From Clitopilus passeckerianus (taxonomy: Eukaryota > Basidiomycota > Agaricomycetes > Agaricales > Entolomataceae), in assembly GCA_944990035.1 (NCBI GenBank), contig CALYLX010000078.1, positions 1-64,000 of the forward strand: DNA of 64,000 nt, given 5' to 3'. Within the stretch, counting starts at the first letter, position 1. Each line of letters begins with the position of its first letter. This document shows, one piece after another, positions 49,039 to 60,993 of the stretch. The notes beneath the pieces are model-generated. The model had not been told where the DNA came from, made no database searches, and was given only the letters and a program-made list of their open reading frames with translations. The translations under genes and the position numbers were made by a program.

Positions 49039-50376
49039 ATGGTAATCGACGAGTGGATGGGAATGCCGATACTTCACGTGGTTAAGTCTGTCTCCAGTGA
49101 GTGTTTCCTGCCTTTCTGTAACGCGACAAACCTTACGTTCCTGTTCTTGTAGTTGGGGCGGTCTGCTTCCACGGATACGAATGGATTTGCAACCTAGCAT
49201 TCGAGGCAGAGTACATGTGGACGTGAGTCGGGAGCGTTTATTCCCCCTCGTTCCCAGGTTCTCACCTTTTTATACGCAGCAAACCCGCCAGTTGGATTAA
49301 ATTTCAGTATCTGTGGTCCCGATATGTGGGCCTTATCGGGCAGATGTAAAATTTCTCTTTCGCTTTATGAAACAGTGGGCGTCTAACTGGACCTACACAG
49401 TATCAATCTAATCCTGTTGGTTCATTTCGAGCATTCCAGATCTGTCCCGCAAGAAACTTGCACCGGTTTCTTCAAAGGACAAATCCTTCTTGCTCTTTCC
49501 CAGTCGTTGACGCTGCAAGTCACAACCGCCGTGCGAGGTATGGTTCCAGTCGAGTTCGGTTGACAGCAGTTTTCTAACCTTCTTCCCCTTAGTTGCGGCC
49601 GTGTACGAGCGCAAGCGGAGCTACATTATCTTCCTGGCATTCCTTGTTACCGCCGATGTGCTAGCTACTGCGGTGTTGGAATTTATTGCCGTCGAGAACG
49701 TCCGCACCAAGGGGCCATGCATCATGCTTAACCTCCCGACTTTTGCCGCAGCTATTCCGTACGTCATGGCGTTGCTAACATCATAAAATTGTCCTAATTC
49801 TCCTCGTAGTTGCGTCAATCTCTGCACGCAGCTGATTTTGTGGTCACTCACAATTGCTGGGTCCTATCCCAACAAACGTGCACCGCTTGGGACGCTTGTG
49901 TTGAGGGATGGAACGAGCATTTTCATTGCTCTTGCTGGTACGTTCCTGGCTACTCGTTGTGTGGAAATACTCATTGATTCTTGTCAGTTCTTTTGGGAGG
50001 TATGCTCGCGCAAACCTACCTAACCCCTCGTGGTCGCCATGACCTTCCTCCCGAAGCGTGTCAGATACTCTACCCGTGAGTGCCAAATCACCTTTTCCTC
50101 TGCACCCATTCTAATCGGGCCGCCTTCGCATTGCAGGCTTGTCATATTGGTTACAACCACGGCAGTGCGTATCTTTCTCGACATCAGTGGAGCTCCAGCA
50201 CTAACGTGAACCTCCAGAATTGTCGACTCATCCGAAATGTGGATGCTTTCTCGAGGAAGGAGGATCAAAGACAGAATAGGATCGCACCGGAACCACAGGG
50301 CTCGGATAGCGTAGTTTTGGATACCATCGTTTCAGACGAATCGTCGTATGCCAGTGACGAGAGTATCCGCTGCTGA
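49039..50376 (+). CDS. DUF6533-like multi-pass membrane protein (copy 4 of 7, most diverged)
   Basis: Start MVIDEWMGMPILHVVKSVS. The family motif YEWICNLAFEAEYMWT is followed by a 66-nt exon at 49280-49345 (KPASWIKFQYLWSRYVGLIG). Later parts are LLALSQSLTLQVTTAVR, YIIFLAFLVTADVLATAVLE, VNLCTQLILWSLTIAGS and GTSIFIALA. The end reads NCRLIRNVDAFSRKED with an acidic Ser-rich tail (ESSYASDESIRC). All exons join in phase. It has the same intron pattern but weak similarity to the other six copies, suggesting an early branch. Confidence 0.7.
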
Positions 50377-50734
50377 GCTTTTCGACGTATACTTGTGCGA
50401 GTTCTCTTCTTTACTTTTCACTCTCGTTAATTCCTTCTATGGCACACACTCTTTTGTAGCATACGTCCTGGCTGTATCATACCTTTCGATTATGAAATAA
50501 TACCCCACCTTACATGCTTTAGAATTCTGGAAGCTGGTCCGTCTGTCGTGTGACACTGCCAAGTGACCCCTGCTCCCCCTTCACTCCATACCGCGAAGTG
50601 GTTCCGGAAACTAGGCCTAAAGTTTATCATAAACGTAGGTGACATGATGTCATTCGCTGGTAAGTCCCCTCCTAGTTTAGATTTAAAAGACTGGATGGAG
50701 AGCCACAATACACTTTCCAGTCAATTTCACAAAT
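50377..50734. other. Short intergenic gap
   Basis: It should hold the 3' end of copy 4 and the promoter of the dehydrogenase gene. No other feature. Confidence 0.4.
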
Positions 50735-52477
50735 ATGCAAGCAACTGCCAACAAGTTTCAAGAAGTACGTTTCCTCGCCGGCATTTTTCTGTTGTTCTGA
50801 TCATGATATCAGTATCTGGGTGAAATCCCCACCGACACAACTCCGCAATACAAACATGATCCTTCTGGCAAGACGATGAAGGCACTTGCTTGGTTCGGTA
50901 CCAAAGACGTGCGGATGGTGGACGCGCCTATCCCAGACATCACGGAGGACAATGACGTGATCCTCAAAGTCACCGGCACCACTATCTGTGGCTCGGACCT
51001 CCATTTGTGAGTAGCGTTCGCCGATTCCCCGAAACTTACTCATTGTACGCCGTTAGATACCATGGCGAGATTATGGCTCTCCAAAAGGGAGACATCCTAG
51101 GCCATGAGGTGAGTCGTTGACCGGGGTTACACGAGACGAGCCTTTTCAACCAGCATCTATTATAGTTCATGGGAACGGTCGAGAAAGTTGGCAAGAATGT
51201 AACGAATCTTGAACCGGGCCAGCGCGTCGTAGCGTCTTTCCAGGTCGCCTGCGGTAAATGCGAATACTGCCAGAAGAAGCTCTCGTCTTTCTGCGATCGC
51301 ACAAATAACTCTTCGTGGGTCTCCTTCTATATACTCGTTGGCAAATTTCGGTGCTAAGCAATGTACCACAGGCTCCAGAATTATATGTATGGCCAGCGTG
51401 ATGCTGGGTTCTTCGGCTACTCTCATTTCACTGGCGGCTTCCCTGGTGGCCAGGCTGAATATGTTCGAGTTCCATTCGGCAACGTTAATCTCCTGCCTAT
51501 CCCAGATGATGTCACTGATGAGGAAGCACTTTACCTCTCCGACATTCTACCAACCAGCTATCATAACGTCGTGGACACGGGCGTGAAGGAGGGTGATACT
51601 GTCGGTATTTGGGTGCGTTACGTGCTATTCGGCTTGCGAAGGGAACTCAAACAGGTGTTACAGGGCTTAGGTCCAATTGGTATGTGCGCAGCGAAGTGGG
51701 CCAAGCTGAAGGGTGCCTCTCGTATCATTGGCATCGACCGAGTTCCCGAAAGGGTCGCCTTCGCCGAGAAGCAAGGTGTGGAGACTATCAATTTCGACCA
51801 GCATCCTGACGTGGTCAAGAGGGTCTATGAACTCGTACCTCGTGGGCTGGATGTGGCATTGGACTGCGGCATGTTTTCTTCCAGAAAAATTGATTTGGGC
51901 AACTGTTCTAACTGCCAACTATAGGTACTCTCCATGAACCGAAGTCCATAATCCACAAAGTTCAGAAGACTCTCATGCTCGAAACTGACGTTCCCGAGAC
52001 TATTAACGAGATGATCATGTCTGTCTGCAAGATGGGACGTTGTGGCATTATCGCTGCCTATGCCGGCTTTGCAAACGGCGTCAACGTTGGGGCTCTTATG
52101 GAGAAGGGCGTCCGGTACGATCCCTCTGCGTTCACCTTCTAGTCGGTATCTCACCATTCCATTTTCAGGCTCATCGGCAACGGACAAGCACCCGTTCACC
52201 TCTACTGGGAGGAAATCTTGAACGATTACATCAAGACGAAGAAGTTCGACCCCACATTGTGAACTCCGTCATACCTGAACTTGGACAATGGAATGCTGAC
52301 ATAGTCTTTTCTAGCATTATCACCCATCGCGTCAGATTGGAGGAGATGCCTCGGCTCTATCAAGCATTTGATCAGCGCAAAGGAGGTGTTGAAAAGGTGT
52401 TCGTTGAGACGCAATTCTCTTCTCCACCTAGTGCAAATTGCCCTTCTGTTACTCGTGTGGCGGACTGGGCGAAGTAA
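50735..52477 (+). CDS. Zinc-dependent alcohol dehydrogenase, formaldehyde-dehydrogenase-like
   Basis: This medium-chain dehydrogenase oxidises an alcohol with NAD(P). Exons start at 50735 (MQATANKFQE) and include 50813-51006, 51057-51108, 51166-51314, 51372-51612, 51664-51868, 51925-52114, 52169-52258 and 52315-52477. The catalytic zinc site is GTTICGSDLHLYHGE and ILGHEFMGTVEKVG; the structural zinc loop is CGKCEYCQKKLSSFC. The nucleotide site is GLGPIGMCAAKWAKLKGASR followed by IIGIDRV. The gap between zinc ligands and the FFGYSHFTGGFPGGQAEYVR segment fit the glutathione-independent formaldehyde-dehydrogenase-like branch. One intron (51869-51924) has a GC donor. The substrate is unknown. Confidence 0.9.
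51869..51924 (+). other. GC..AG intron in the dehydrogenase gene
   Basis: The intron starts GCATGT and ends ACTATAG (56 nt). Only this removal joins ALDCG to TLHEPKSI in frame; reading through gives a stop after 18 codons. Confidence 0.7.
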
Positions 52478-52746
52478 TGTGGGATGAACTTCGAAGGCGT
52501 AACCTGTACGATAGGAATAAAAAGCTTGTATCATCATAGTTGTATGGAAATAGGAGCTTGTGAACTGCATTGTCGAAAAACTTCGTGCAAGAAAATTGGT
52601 CTACAAGGCAGAGCTTGATGGGTAATCACAGTACATATGTATAATCCAATAGGTATCCAAGATAATACAACAACAAAAAGTTTGGATGAACATCCGAATA
52701 GGTATTACAGGACAATAACAGGACACAGATCAAGTCGAAACCCGCT

Positions 52747-54964
52747 TCATGCGTACCCAAATATAACGCCAAATAAATCCTTCCAACCCTTCTTTACAAC
52801 CACCTGCCATCCACCCCCATACTCCTGAGACAACCACTCCAGATACCGTGCGTCCACGCTGCTCAGCGGGCCTAGCTCAAAGGCCATGATATCCTTCGGT
52901 GTCAGAACCACTGTCGAATCAGGTCCTGGCGGTGGTTGTGGGCTACACGGAATGAAAGACTCCAGCATCGAAAGTTGGAAGCACGCATGCGCATGGAAGG
53001 TTTGCAGGAGGGCAAGTGCAGTCGATGGACGTGACTCATTCCTCTCCTGTGTATCTTCTTCGTACCCCTCCGAGTCGTTTGAACCGTTCTCCTCGATTTG
53101 AGAAGAGGCTGAGGACGCCTGCCTGGATTTGCCCAACCCGAGCGTCCCCACAACGGCGGCTTTACTGCTGGACCAGGACATCCCACTGCTCCTCTTCATC
53201 GGCTTATCCCTTGTAGGACTTGCGGGCAGCTGCAGTTCAGAAGTCCCAGCACCTCTGGCTCCACTACCGCTCGCAACCGGCGTCGTTGGCGCAAGCGATG
53301 GTCGTCCCTCAATCCCCATCCCCAAATTCCTCATAGACAAGCTCCCCGTCAAGCTAAGGTCGTCGTCTCCTTCCAGCTTGATTTTACCCCAATTCTCAGC
53401 CCCGTCGGCAGTGGAGTAAGATGCCGTTGAGTTGCCTCGCCAAGAGCCCATCCACAGGCCAGCGCAAATGATGCAAACGTCTTCATAGATTCTCCAAGCG
53501 TCCGTCCAGGGAGAGGCTAGTTTGGATTTGAGACCACTGTCGCCGGTACTGGAAGGTCCACAGCACCCGTGGTGGGTATGGGCGTCCGCATCTAGTTGTA
53601 AGATGCGGTCTAGTTCATTCCACTGCAAGCGATGCGGTTCAGCGTCAGGGCTCTAAAACCGTTGAGGGAAGGAACGCTTACAAGTCGAATATCGCTCCAC
53701 GCGAATCTAATGGTAGATAGACGATGGACGGGTCTACTGCTTGTTCCAGGTTCAACTGTCGGAGGTACGGGTTTTGAGGCGTAAAATGTCGGTCGTGTTG
53801 CTTTGTTGGGTGTCGATGTCGTAAGGTCAATAAGAAGGTCGTAACAATGTGGTTTCTCCAAGAATATAGCATCAGTAGTACCTAAACTAAGATGAACATC
53901 CAAATCTTCAACAAAGCAGAACTGGTAATACTCACAAGCTATCCAGCCACGGCCAGAAGCGTTTTCCGTTTGGAGGCGATCCATGTCCGTTAGAGTCACC
54001 ATCCCTAGAACATTGATAGGACTGGCGTGTTTCCCTTTCAGGCGACCTGGTGGTGGCGTAGTGCTGCCCGCAGTAGAAGTTTGCTGGATTTCATAGCATA
54101 TGTCCGCAGCGACCTGGCAGAGGATACACGCCGCTTCTACCGGAGGCAATGTATAGATGAGTATCCGCCGTCGTGTTAACACGTATTTGTATAACGTGAG
54201 ACAGGAGGGACCTAGAATGCGTAGGAGATGTGGAAGGTGGTGTGTCGGGTTTGTTTGTGGAACATCGGGATTGGACTAGGTATTCATAGATGTGATGTCA
54301 GGAGTGGAAGAATAGACAGGGACAACAATGGTACCATACCTGTATGGTTAACTCATCAATCCACCCACCCCAGTCGCCGGTTCTATTGTCTGGACCCCTG
54401 GCTTTCCGTTCTTCAAAGAAAGTTCGGGCAGAGTCCCAGTGGCTCTCCGTTGGCTGAAGGAGACCGGATGATTCACATTGGGCATAAATTAGGTCAATGA
54501 GTTCTTTGAGATGGGGAACATGCCTCCATGGCCGAGGTCGGTCTGATCTGGCTAGGAGGATGCCCAGGGATGAGAGACGGAAGCCGCGATGACCCTGTTC
54601 TACGGTTTTTCTTCGCCGAAAAATGCAGACGCCATGCTGGCTATCCTTCGTGAAGTAACTGAGGAGGAAAGTTGGTGAGCCATACTGCGGGGCAACCCAG
54701 CGACATACACGACGTCTTGTTCTACGAGATGCAATCCGCTCGGCAAGGCGCTGAACTCCAAATTATCGAGGTTTAGGTCTTGAAACCACGTTCAGTCATG
54801 TATACGCATATAGACAGCAGTTGCGCACCTTCGCTGGCTTTTAGCGACCAGTCAATCGTATTGCCTTGCGTTGGATGAAATGAGGCATGGAATATGGCAA
54901 CTACTCCGAACCTCTTGGTCAGTGACGGCTCAGAGTAATGTAAAGTCGGTCTGGGGCGACATAC
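52747..54964 (-). CDS. DENN/LCHN-type protein (DUF4484-like); start unresolved
   Basis: DENN-related proteins often act as exchange factors for Rab-type GTPases; the LCHN/Anr2 branch is poorly studied. Order of pieces: RFGVVAIFHASFHPTQGN, LEFSALPSGLHLVEQDVVY joined by a GTATGT..CAG intron to FTKDSQHGVCIFRRRK, EQGHRGFRLSSLGILLARSD, RRRILIYTLPPVEAACILCQ, VLGMVTLTDMDRLQ, HCYDLLIDLTTS, a low-complexity loop, and the terminal ARYLEWLSQEYGGGWQVVVK before FGVIFGYA. The last exon is 53622-52747. The frame is open up to about 54964, but I could not place the start codon; an upstream small exon in 54930-55110 is likely. The upstream gap to the prefoldin gene is a shared divergent promoter. Confidence 0.75.
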
Positions 54965-55140
54965 CTAGGTCTTGCGGCAGCTTCCCTTTGGAGTCCGCAG
55001 TCATTTGGACCAAGGGGGTCCGTTCGTTATGGTCGTCAGTGAGCAAGGGCTTTTCGTGGATGTTGGCAAAGCCGGCACGAGTCACGCTCTGTATGTACGT
55101 CACACCGTGACATAATAACTTTGTACTTTCGACACGATCA

Positions 55141-55747
55141 TGGCAGCGCAAGGTCAAACTATCAATGTCAATGATCTCGACGTTCCACAGCTCGTCGATG
55201 TCCGCAAGCAGCTTGAAGAAGTAAGCAGAAAGTGCTAGAAGAACTGGATCCCTGACAGACATTATCGAAGGAATTGAATCACCTTACAAATTCTTTCGCA
55301 CAACTCAAGCAAGCACAAGCCAAGTTCAAGTCTTGCATAGATAATGTCGCCGAAGTCAAGCCAGGGAACGCAGGTACTATGCAATACAATAACTTATATG
55401 AACGTAGTATTGAACCTCTACTCTCCCAGATAAAACCATCCTCATTCCTCTCACGAACTCGTTGTACATTCCTGGCAAGCTCTCAGATCCAGAACATGTC
55501 GTCGTAGACATCGGGACAGGTTATTACGTTAAGAAGGTGAATCCACCCAACCTAATATATAGATAATCTGTCTCATTCATCTTAGACACGACCTCAAGCC
55601 ACAAAATACTACGCCGACAAGGTGGACTTTATTCGTACCAATCTGGAAAGTCTAGAGGAGACGATACAGAAAAAGAGAGATAACATGAACTATCTGACCA
55701 GTATACTACAGTCAAAGATCTCAGCCCAGACGCAAACGAAGACTTAG
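55141..55747 (+). CDS. GIM5: Prefoldin subunit 5
   Basis: Prefoldin is a six-subunit jellyfish-shaped chaperone that hands unfolded actin and tubulin to the CCT ring. The exons are 55141-55220, 55271-55373, 55430-55536 and 55586-55747. The protein starts [20 protein letters not shown], has a first coiled-coil helix ([20 protein letters not shown]), the beta-hairpin region ([15 protein letters not shown], then [14 protein letters not shown]) and a second helix ([16 protein letters not shown]). The alpha-type pattern and the GTGYYVKK strand point to subunit 5. About 150 residues, as expected. Confidence 0.93.
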
Positions 55748-57140
55748 TGTCACTGATAATCCGCCAGTTCTTTGATCATCCTACGCGTGACCTTACCCAT
55801 GAGTATCGACGATGCTTTTGGCAGATATTGCCCTGGCGACAGAAGTTACGATCACATTACGGTGAGTATGTACGAACGTCACGTCGGACTCAAGGCACGA
55901 TTCGGACAATCAATTCAATGACAGTACGGAACTGCCTGTGAGCCGCCTACCCAATTTAATCGCAATGTGCCTTGCCCAGACACCGACACCATTCCTGCCG
56001 CTTCAGGCGGCTCAGCAGGAGGTTCATCGACGAGATCCGGGTGGTGAAAACATCGCGGAATGAACTCCCAACGTGCATCACTATGCTTGCGCGTATTTGA
56101 GCAGTTGGCAGAGCAGCAGTTGGCTTGCGCAAGTCTTGGCGGAAGCTATTATACGGCCGACGAGGCCCGTATGCTTCCGCGGATACTTGTTCGTCAGTTC
56201 AGCTTCATTTCAAGTAACTCTCGTCTCGAGGGGGCTGTCGTCAGGGTAAACAACCTTCGTGGCTCAAGTTCAAGAGGAGGCGTCAATTCATTCCTGACTT
56301 GCTCGTGCCTTCGCTTCCGAGATGCCGGTGACAGCTCTGGGATGCGTCTACCACAGCGCAGGAGATAGCATTTCAGAATTGCCCCTATGTTGAGAACTTG
56401 GACGCCAGGGAAGCCTCAGTGAATCACAGAAAGATAGAGGACAATTTCGGGGGCAACTGCAAAGATGTTTCCCGGCAACCTCCTCCCAGCTATCTGCGGA
56501 AGCAGTTGGCCTTCAGTCACACAGTCGATGACTGGATGCTAGGCACTGGATCGACAACGTCCTCGCCACAGAGTGCGGAAGTGCAGGGGAGCAAGGCATG
56601 CACCAATGTGCCGGCGGCAGATCCCGTTAAGCGACGGATGAGTTTGTGATCTTTTCTCACGCACCTCAGGGCATGCTGCACCAGAAACCTCCAGAGTTTT
56701 GCCAACAGTACAAGTTCGAATCAGAAGCTTCCTTGGGTATTTGTTAGCTCATCGTGGTTGCAGAACCCGTTTTATGGGAGCTCTTGAGCCAGCTGTTGCG
56801 CAACCTACGGAACTATCTCGGAGCCCTTACGACTTCTACTGAGAGCTTCGTTGTGTGCCACAATATCCTCGGAAAGATCACCTGCAGGAACCTTGGCGGG
56901 GATCCTCGGCAAGGGCTATCCGATTTTCAGTTCTTATGTTTACCTGGGCCTGCATTTCGACCTCCAGTTTGAAGCGACGTCTTCGGCCTCATTCTGTCAA
57001 GGAATTAATAAATGTCAATGACTAACCCACGCGGTCATTGCAGCCTCTCTTCCTCCTCTGTCACGGTGTAGTAGACTCCCGAATCGACACTACGGGGACG
57101 TTGGATTAGCAAGTCCACAGGGGGCCCCTTTTCTTCAGCT
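55748..57140. other. Unassigned stretch with coding-like scraps
   Basis: The plus strand shows broken coding-like pieces: PMSIDDAFGRYCPGDRSYDH then ITVSMYERHVGLKARF (near 55795-55915), and CEPPTQFNRNVPCPDTDT with a Gly/Ser-rich tail (near 55935-56045). I could not join them nor name a family. The part from about 56757 on is the left half of the segmental duplication. Confidence 0.3.
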
Positions 57141-58452
57141 ATGGAAGGCTTTGGTCCATCCCTACCTACGGTGTTGACCTCCGTATCATGTGTGTTATGC
57201 CTAATTTTTGTCTCGTGCCAGTGGTTCTGACCCTTCGTAGATGCGATGCTCGCTCTTCAGATTTGTGACTGGTTCAACGGTCTGCCATTTGAGATCGGCT
57301 TCGTCTGGAGGTGAGCCCCATTTCTCCAGCTCTTGTAACAACTGTCCTGAACCACACCAACAGGAAAGGATGGTCGCTTCCCAAAGGCTTGTATGTCTTC
57401 TCTCAATATGTTTCACTTGCGGCGCAGATGTGAGCATCTCTCAGCCCCATTGACCTTTTCAGAACTCTAAGCCTATTCCACAGTATGAACATACTCGCAA
57501 TGAGAGAACTCTTCAAAAGTGACGAAACAATATTACCAAGGCTAAGTTGTCAATCCTGGTACATGTTTGTGGTCGTTGTCGCCGAACTCCTCCTCGTTTC
57601 GCTCGAGATTGCTATCATCCATCGAGGTAAGCTACAACGTTCCTTTCTGTTCGCGGTGCTCTTTCACCACGCTTTCCTCGCACTAGTTTACGCCATGTTC
57701 GACAAAAGCAAGAGTCTCCTGACTCTCCTGCTATTGTTGGTCCTGAGCGAGTTGACGGTGGTCATCACCCTTCCCCTTAAATATTTACTGCGAGACGAAG
57801 TTGTTGGGAAGGCTTGTGAAGTGAGCAACCACATGCCTCTAATCGTCCTGGTGATACCGTGAGCCTCCTCAGTATATCTTACATATCGGAAACTGAAAAG
57901 GAGCAGTATATTTCAGGTGGCGAACCAGTGCCTGTTGTTCTTCCTCCAACTCTCCAAAGTAGGGATTAAAGGAGTACCTATCTTGTCACTTATGATCAAG
58001 GACGGAGCCCTGCTTTTCATGTCGTGTTTCGGTGCGTTCATCTAATGCCTTACGAAGTCGGGCTGAACTAACTCTCTCGTAGTTCTCATGGGCGCAGTAA
58101 GCGTCCAAATTACGCTGTCCAGCCTGAACTTCGTCTCACCGCATGCGTACCATGGATTGTTTCCGGTCTACGTGGGGATAATATCTATTCTTGTGAGTCC
58201 CTGCTGGTAGACTCTGCTTGACCAAGCCTGACAAGATCATAGACGTGCCACTTGATTCGACATATGGAAGAAGCATCGCGGGCGCGATCCTCTGCGGCCA
58301 CTGATGCAGCCTCTTTCCTACTCACCTCGATTGCCGCCACCTCCGTCACTGAGTCTATCTCAACTGCCGATTCACATACTCCGTCCGACACCTCAGCCTC
58401 AGCATGTACCTCCTCGGACAACCCCGTACACCCTCAGTACACTATCCCATAG
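56757..58452 (+). repeat. Segmental duplication, left unit
   Basis: This unit (upstream sequence plus DUF6533-like copy 5) matches 59333-60993, offset near 2.54 kb. Shared upstream words include TATCTCGGAGCCC and TATGGAAGGCTTTGGTCCAT against TATGGAAAGCCTTGGTCCAT. Similarity is patchy upstream and high in exons. Confidence 0.7.
57141..58452 (+). CDS. DUF6533-like multi-pass membrane protein (copy 5 of 7)
   Basis: Eight exons: 57141-57189, 57241-57310, 57364-57429, 57484-57626, 57687-57858, 57907-58031, 58083-58192, 58243-58452; total 945 nt, 314 residues, in one frame. Start MEGFGPSLPTVLTSVSYAML, motif CDWFNGLPFEIGFVWR, 66-nt exon 57364-57429 (KGWSLPKGLYVFSQYVSLAA). Membrane segments: SWYMFVVVVAELLLVSLEIA, LLTLLLLLVLSELTVVITL, NQCLLFFLQLSKVG, ALLFMSCFVLMGAVSVQI and YVGIISIL. 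The Ser/Thr-rich tail begins TCHLIRHMEEAS and ends QYTIP. No function is known. It is a close paralogue of the next copy. Confidence 0.82.
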
Positions 58453-59685
58453 CGGCAACCTCAACTGAGTTGGCAATTTCACGAGGAGTTGCCAGGAAAA
58501 TTACCTCAAATTTCAAGGCTTAGTGACTTTCATCGACAGCTTTGTTGGCATGGGCCCTGGAACAACGTAGTCAGCATAGACAAGGTCTCGTATGGTGTAT
58601 TCTGGGGGATCAGTAGGCTGATTTGGTGGCACAAGCCTGGCTTCTGCCAACCGATGCCCGGATATTAAACACGTTCTTCCGGTGGTCGGTGAACTAACGG
58701 TACCAGTACTACCTCAGCGCTTCGACCGCGCAATCTTTAGTACAGATGTATTATATGTCACCCAATTCGTTCTCTGAATACCGAGAATACGGGGTGCGTT
58801 CCTCCAGAAATTAGAAACGCAATCTAGTTTTGAATGCCTGGATGTCAGCTGGCCGAATTTATCTCAGATTGTTCGGCCCATGCGAGATTTTGCATCCCAT
58901 TAGTTCTCGATAATTTTTTTCCAGGTTGAATATCTTGCTTTGCCCACGCAATCTATTCTCTCCAACACCAGGATAATCACCAAAGAGATAGCGCCGAATA
59001 CCGATTTAGAGAGAAACAGCGACTCATACGCTTGGTGGCTCGTCCATGACTGCATTCGAGCCCGAGGGCTTCCAGTTATTTCTACAGCCGAGATGCCGTA
59101 GGCAGGCCTGGGTGAGCCTGTCGCGCTGAGAGTTTTAGCGCTGTCCCACTACCATAGATTCAGTTCAGAAAATGTAGAAAGGATGCATCAATTGCCACAA
59201 ACGGCGGATCCCGGCGGAACTTCATATTTGCCGACCGACTCAAAGTGGGACCCAACCGTCCTTTTCACCTGCCAAAGTCCAAGTTCGTCTTCAAGCTTCG
59301 AGAGTTGGTGGATGCAAAGTTGACAAGTATGGTACTGTACCGACTTTGGCTCATAAGCCAGTTGTTACGCCTCCCATCGAGCTATCTCGGAGCCCCTCTT
59401 TCGCCACTAGGTTTGCATGCTAGTGTAGTGCACATCCCTAGGACGAGCCTTGACGGGGGATCGGGGATCGCCAGGTGTCATCCGAGTCCTTGTGCCTACC
59501 CAACCCTGCCAGTGTGTTTTATCTTCCGTTTGAAGCAGTAGCTTCAGACCCGTCCTGGAGATGAATTAAACAGCCAACCGCTGGGTTGTCCTAGGCTTCT
59601 TCTTTTCTATCCCCTAGTCACCTCCCGGTTCAAGGCTACGAAGACATCGAATTTGTCCTTCCATAGGGGTCCCACCTCGTCAGCT
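58453..59685. other. Spacer between duplicated genes
   Basis: No gene is visible. The last 350 bases belong to the right duplication unit and should contain the promoter of copy 6. Confidence 0.45.
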
Positions 59686-60993
59686 ATGGAAAGCCTTGGT
59701 CCATCCCTCTCCACTGTGTTGACCACTGTCTCCTGTGTGTTATGCCTCCTTTCGGGCTCGCGCTAGCTAACCTTCGTAGATGCGATGCTTGCTGCCCAGA
59801 TTTGTGACTGGTTCAAAGCTTTGCCATTCGAGATCCAGTTTGTCTGGAGGCAGGTTTGACATCTGAAACTCCTGTAATGCTTGCCATTCATCAAACCAAC
59901 AGAGGAGGATGCTCTCTCCCCAAAGGCCTATACTTCTTTTCGCAATATACTGCCCTTGCCGCACAGATGTGAGCATCCATCGACAGCATGCCAATTTTCC
60001 AGAAGTTGAAATTCTATATTCCACAGCACGAACATATTTGCGATGAGGAAGCTCTTTAAATCTGGCGGGCCCATAATGCCAATGCGGAACTGTCAAGTTT
60101 GGTATATGTTTGTAATCGTTGTCTCCCAACTTCTTCTTCTATCGCTCGAGATTGCTCTTATCCATCGAGGTGAGTCTCAGCGCTACTTCACATGTGGGAC
60201 TTTGCCTAACTACCTCCCCCGCACTAGTTTATGCGATGTTTGGTCAAAGCAAGAGCCTTCTGACCCTCCTGTTACTTTTGGTCCTGAGCGAGTTGGCCGT
60301 GGTGATCTCCCTTCCGCTAAAATTTCTACTTCGAGACGAAGTCGTTGGGAGCGCTTGCGAATTGAGCAACCACATGCCTCTAATCGTTCTTGCCATACCG
60401 TGAGTGACTCCGCTATCGTTGGTGAAGCTGCAAACTGAGAATGATGTAGTGCCCTCCAGGTGGCGAATCACTGCATCCTGTTCTTCCTCCAACTGTCCAA
60501 AGTTGGCATCAAAGGTGTACCCATCTTGTCGCTCATGATCAAGGATGGGGCCCTGCTTTTCGTATCATGTTTCGGTGTGTGCAATCAAAGGCCATGGGAT
60601 AACGCTGAACTAAATCTGCTCCAGTTCTCATGGGCGCCGTGAGTGTGCAAATAGTACTGTCTAGTCTGCAACATATTTCACCACTTGCGTATCATGTACT
60701 GTTTCCGATCTATGTTGGGATAATATCTGTTCTTGTAAGGTTTTCGCCAATAACACGTTACTTGGTGAAGACTGACACAGTTATAGACATGTCATTTGAT
60801 ACGGCACATGGAGGAAATATCGCGAACTCAAACCTCTGAAGCTAGCGAACCCGCCTCTGTGGTACTCACTTCAATTCCTCCCACTTCCGTCCCTGAGTCT
60901 ATCTTCACTGCCGACCCACATGCACCGTCCAACCCATCATTGCGTACATCATCCGACCTCTTTCCACATACACAACTTCGTGTCGCGCAGTGA
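59686..60993 (+). CDS. DUF6533-like multi-pass membrane protein (copy 6 of 7)
   Basis: Eight exons: 59686-59734, 59780-59849, 59903-59968, 60027-60169, 60228-60399, 60450-60574, 60625-60734, 60787-60993; total 942 nt, 313 residues. Start MESLGPSLSTVLTTVS, motif CDWFKALPFEIQFVWR, 66-nt exon 59903-59968 (GGCSLPKGLYFFSQYTALAA). The rest follows copy 5 closely (WYMFVIVVSQLLLLSLEIAL, LLTLLLLLVLSELAVVISL, YVGIISVL, TCHLIRHMEEIS). The second intron starts with GC where copy 5 has GT. All exons keep one frame, so selection probably still acts on it. Confidence 0.82.
59850..59902 (+). other. GC..AG intron in copy 6
   Basis: The intron begins GCAGGT and ends CAACAG (53 nt). Only this boundary keeps FVWR joined to GGCSLPKG; copy 5 uses GTGAGC at the same place. 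Confidence 0.65.

Larger units (their letters stand above)
59333..60993 (+). repeat. Segmental duplication, right unit
   Basis: Partner of the unit at 56757-58452. Exon sizes of the included gene are the same as in the left unit except for the last one (207 against 210 nt). Confidence 0.7.

Noticed and set aside
51869..51924. Read-through after ALDCG in the dehydrogenase gene
   Set aside because: It meets a stop at once and loses the conserved TLHEPKS part; the GC..AG intron explains it.
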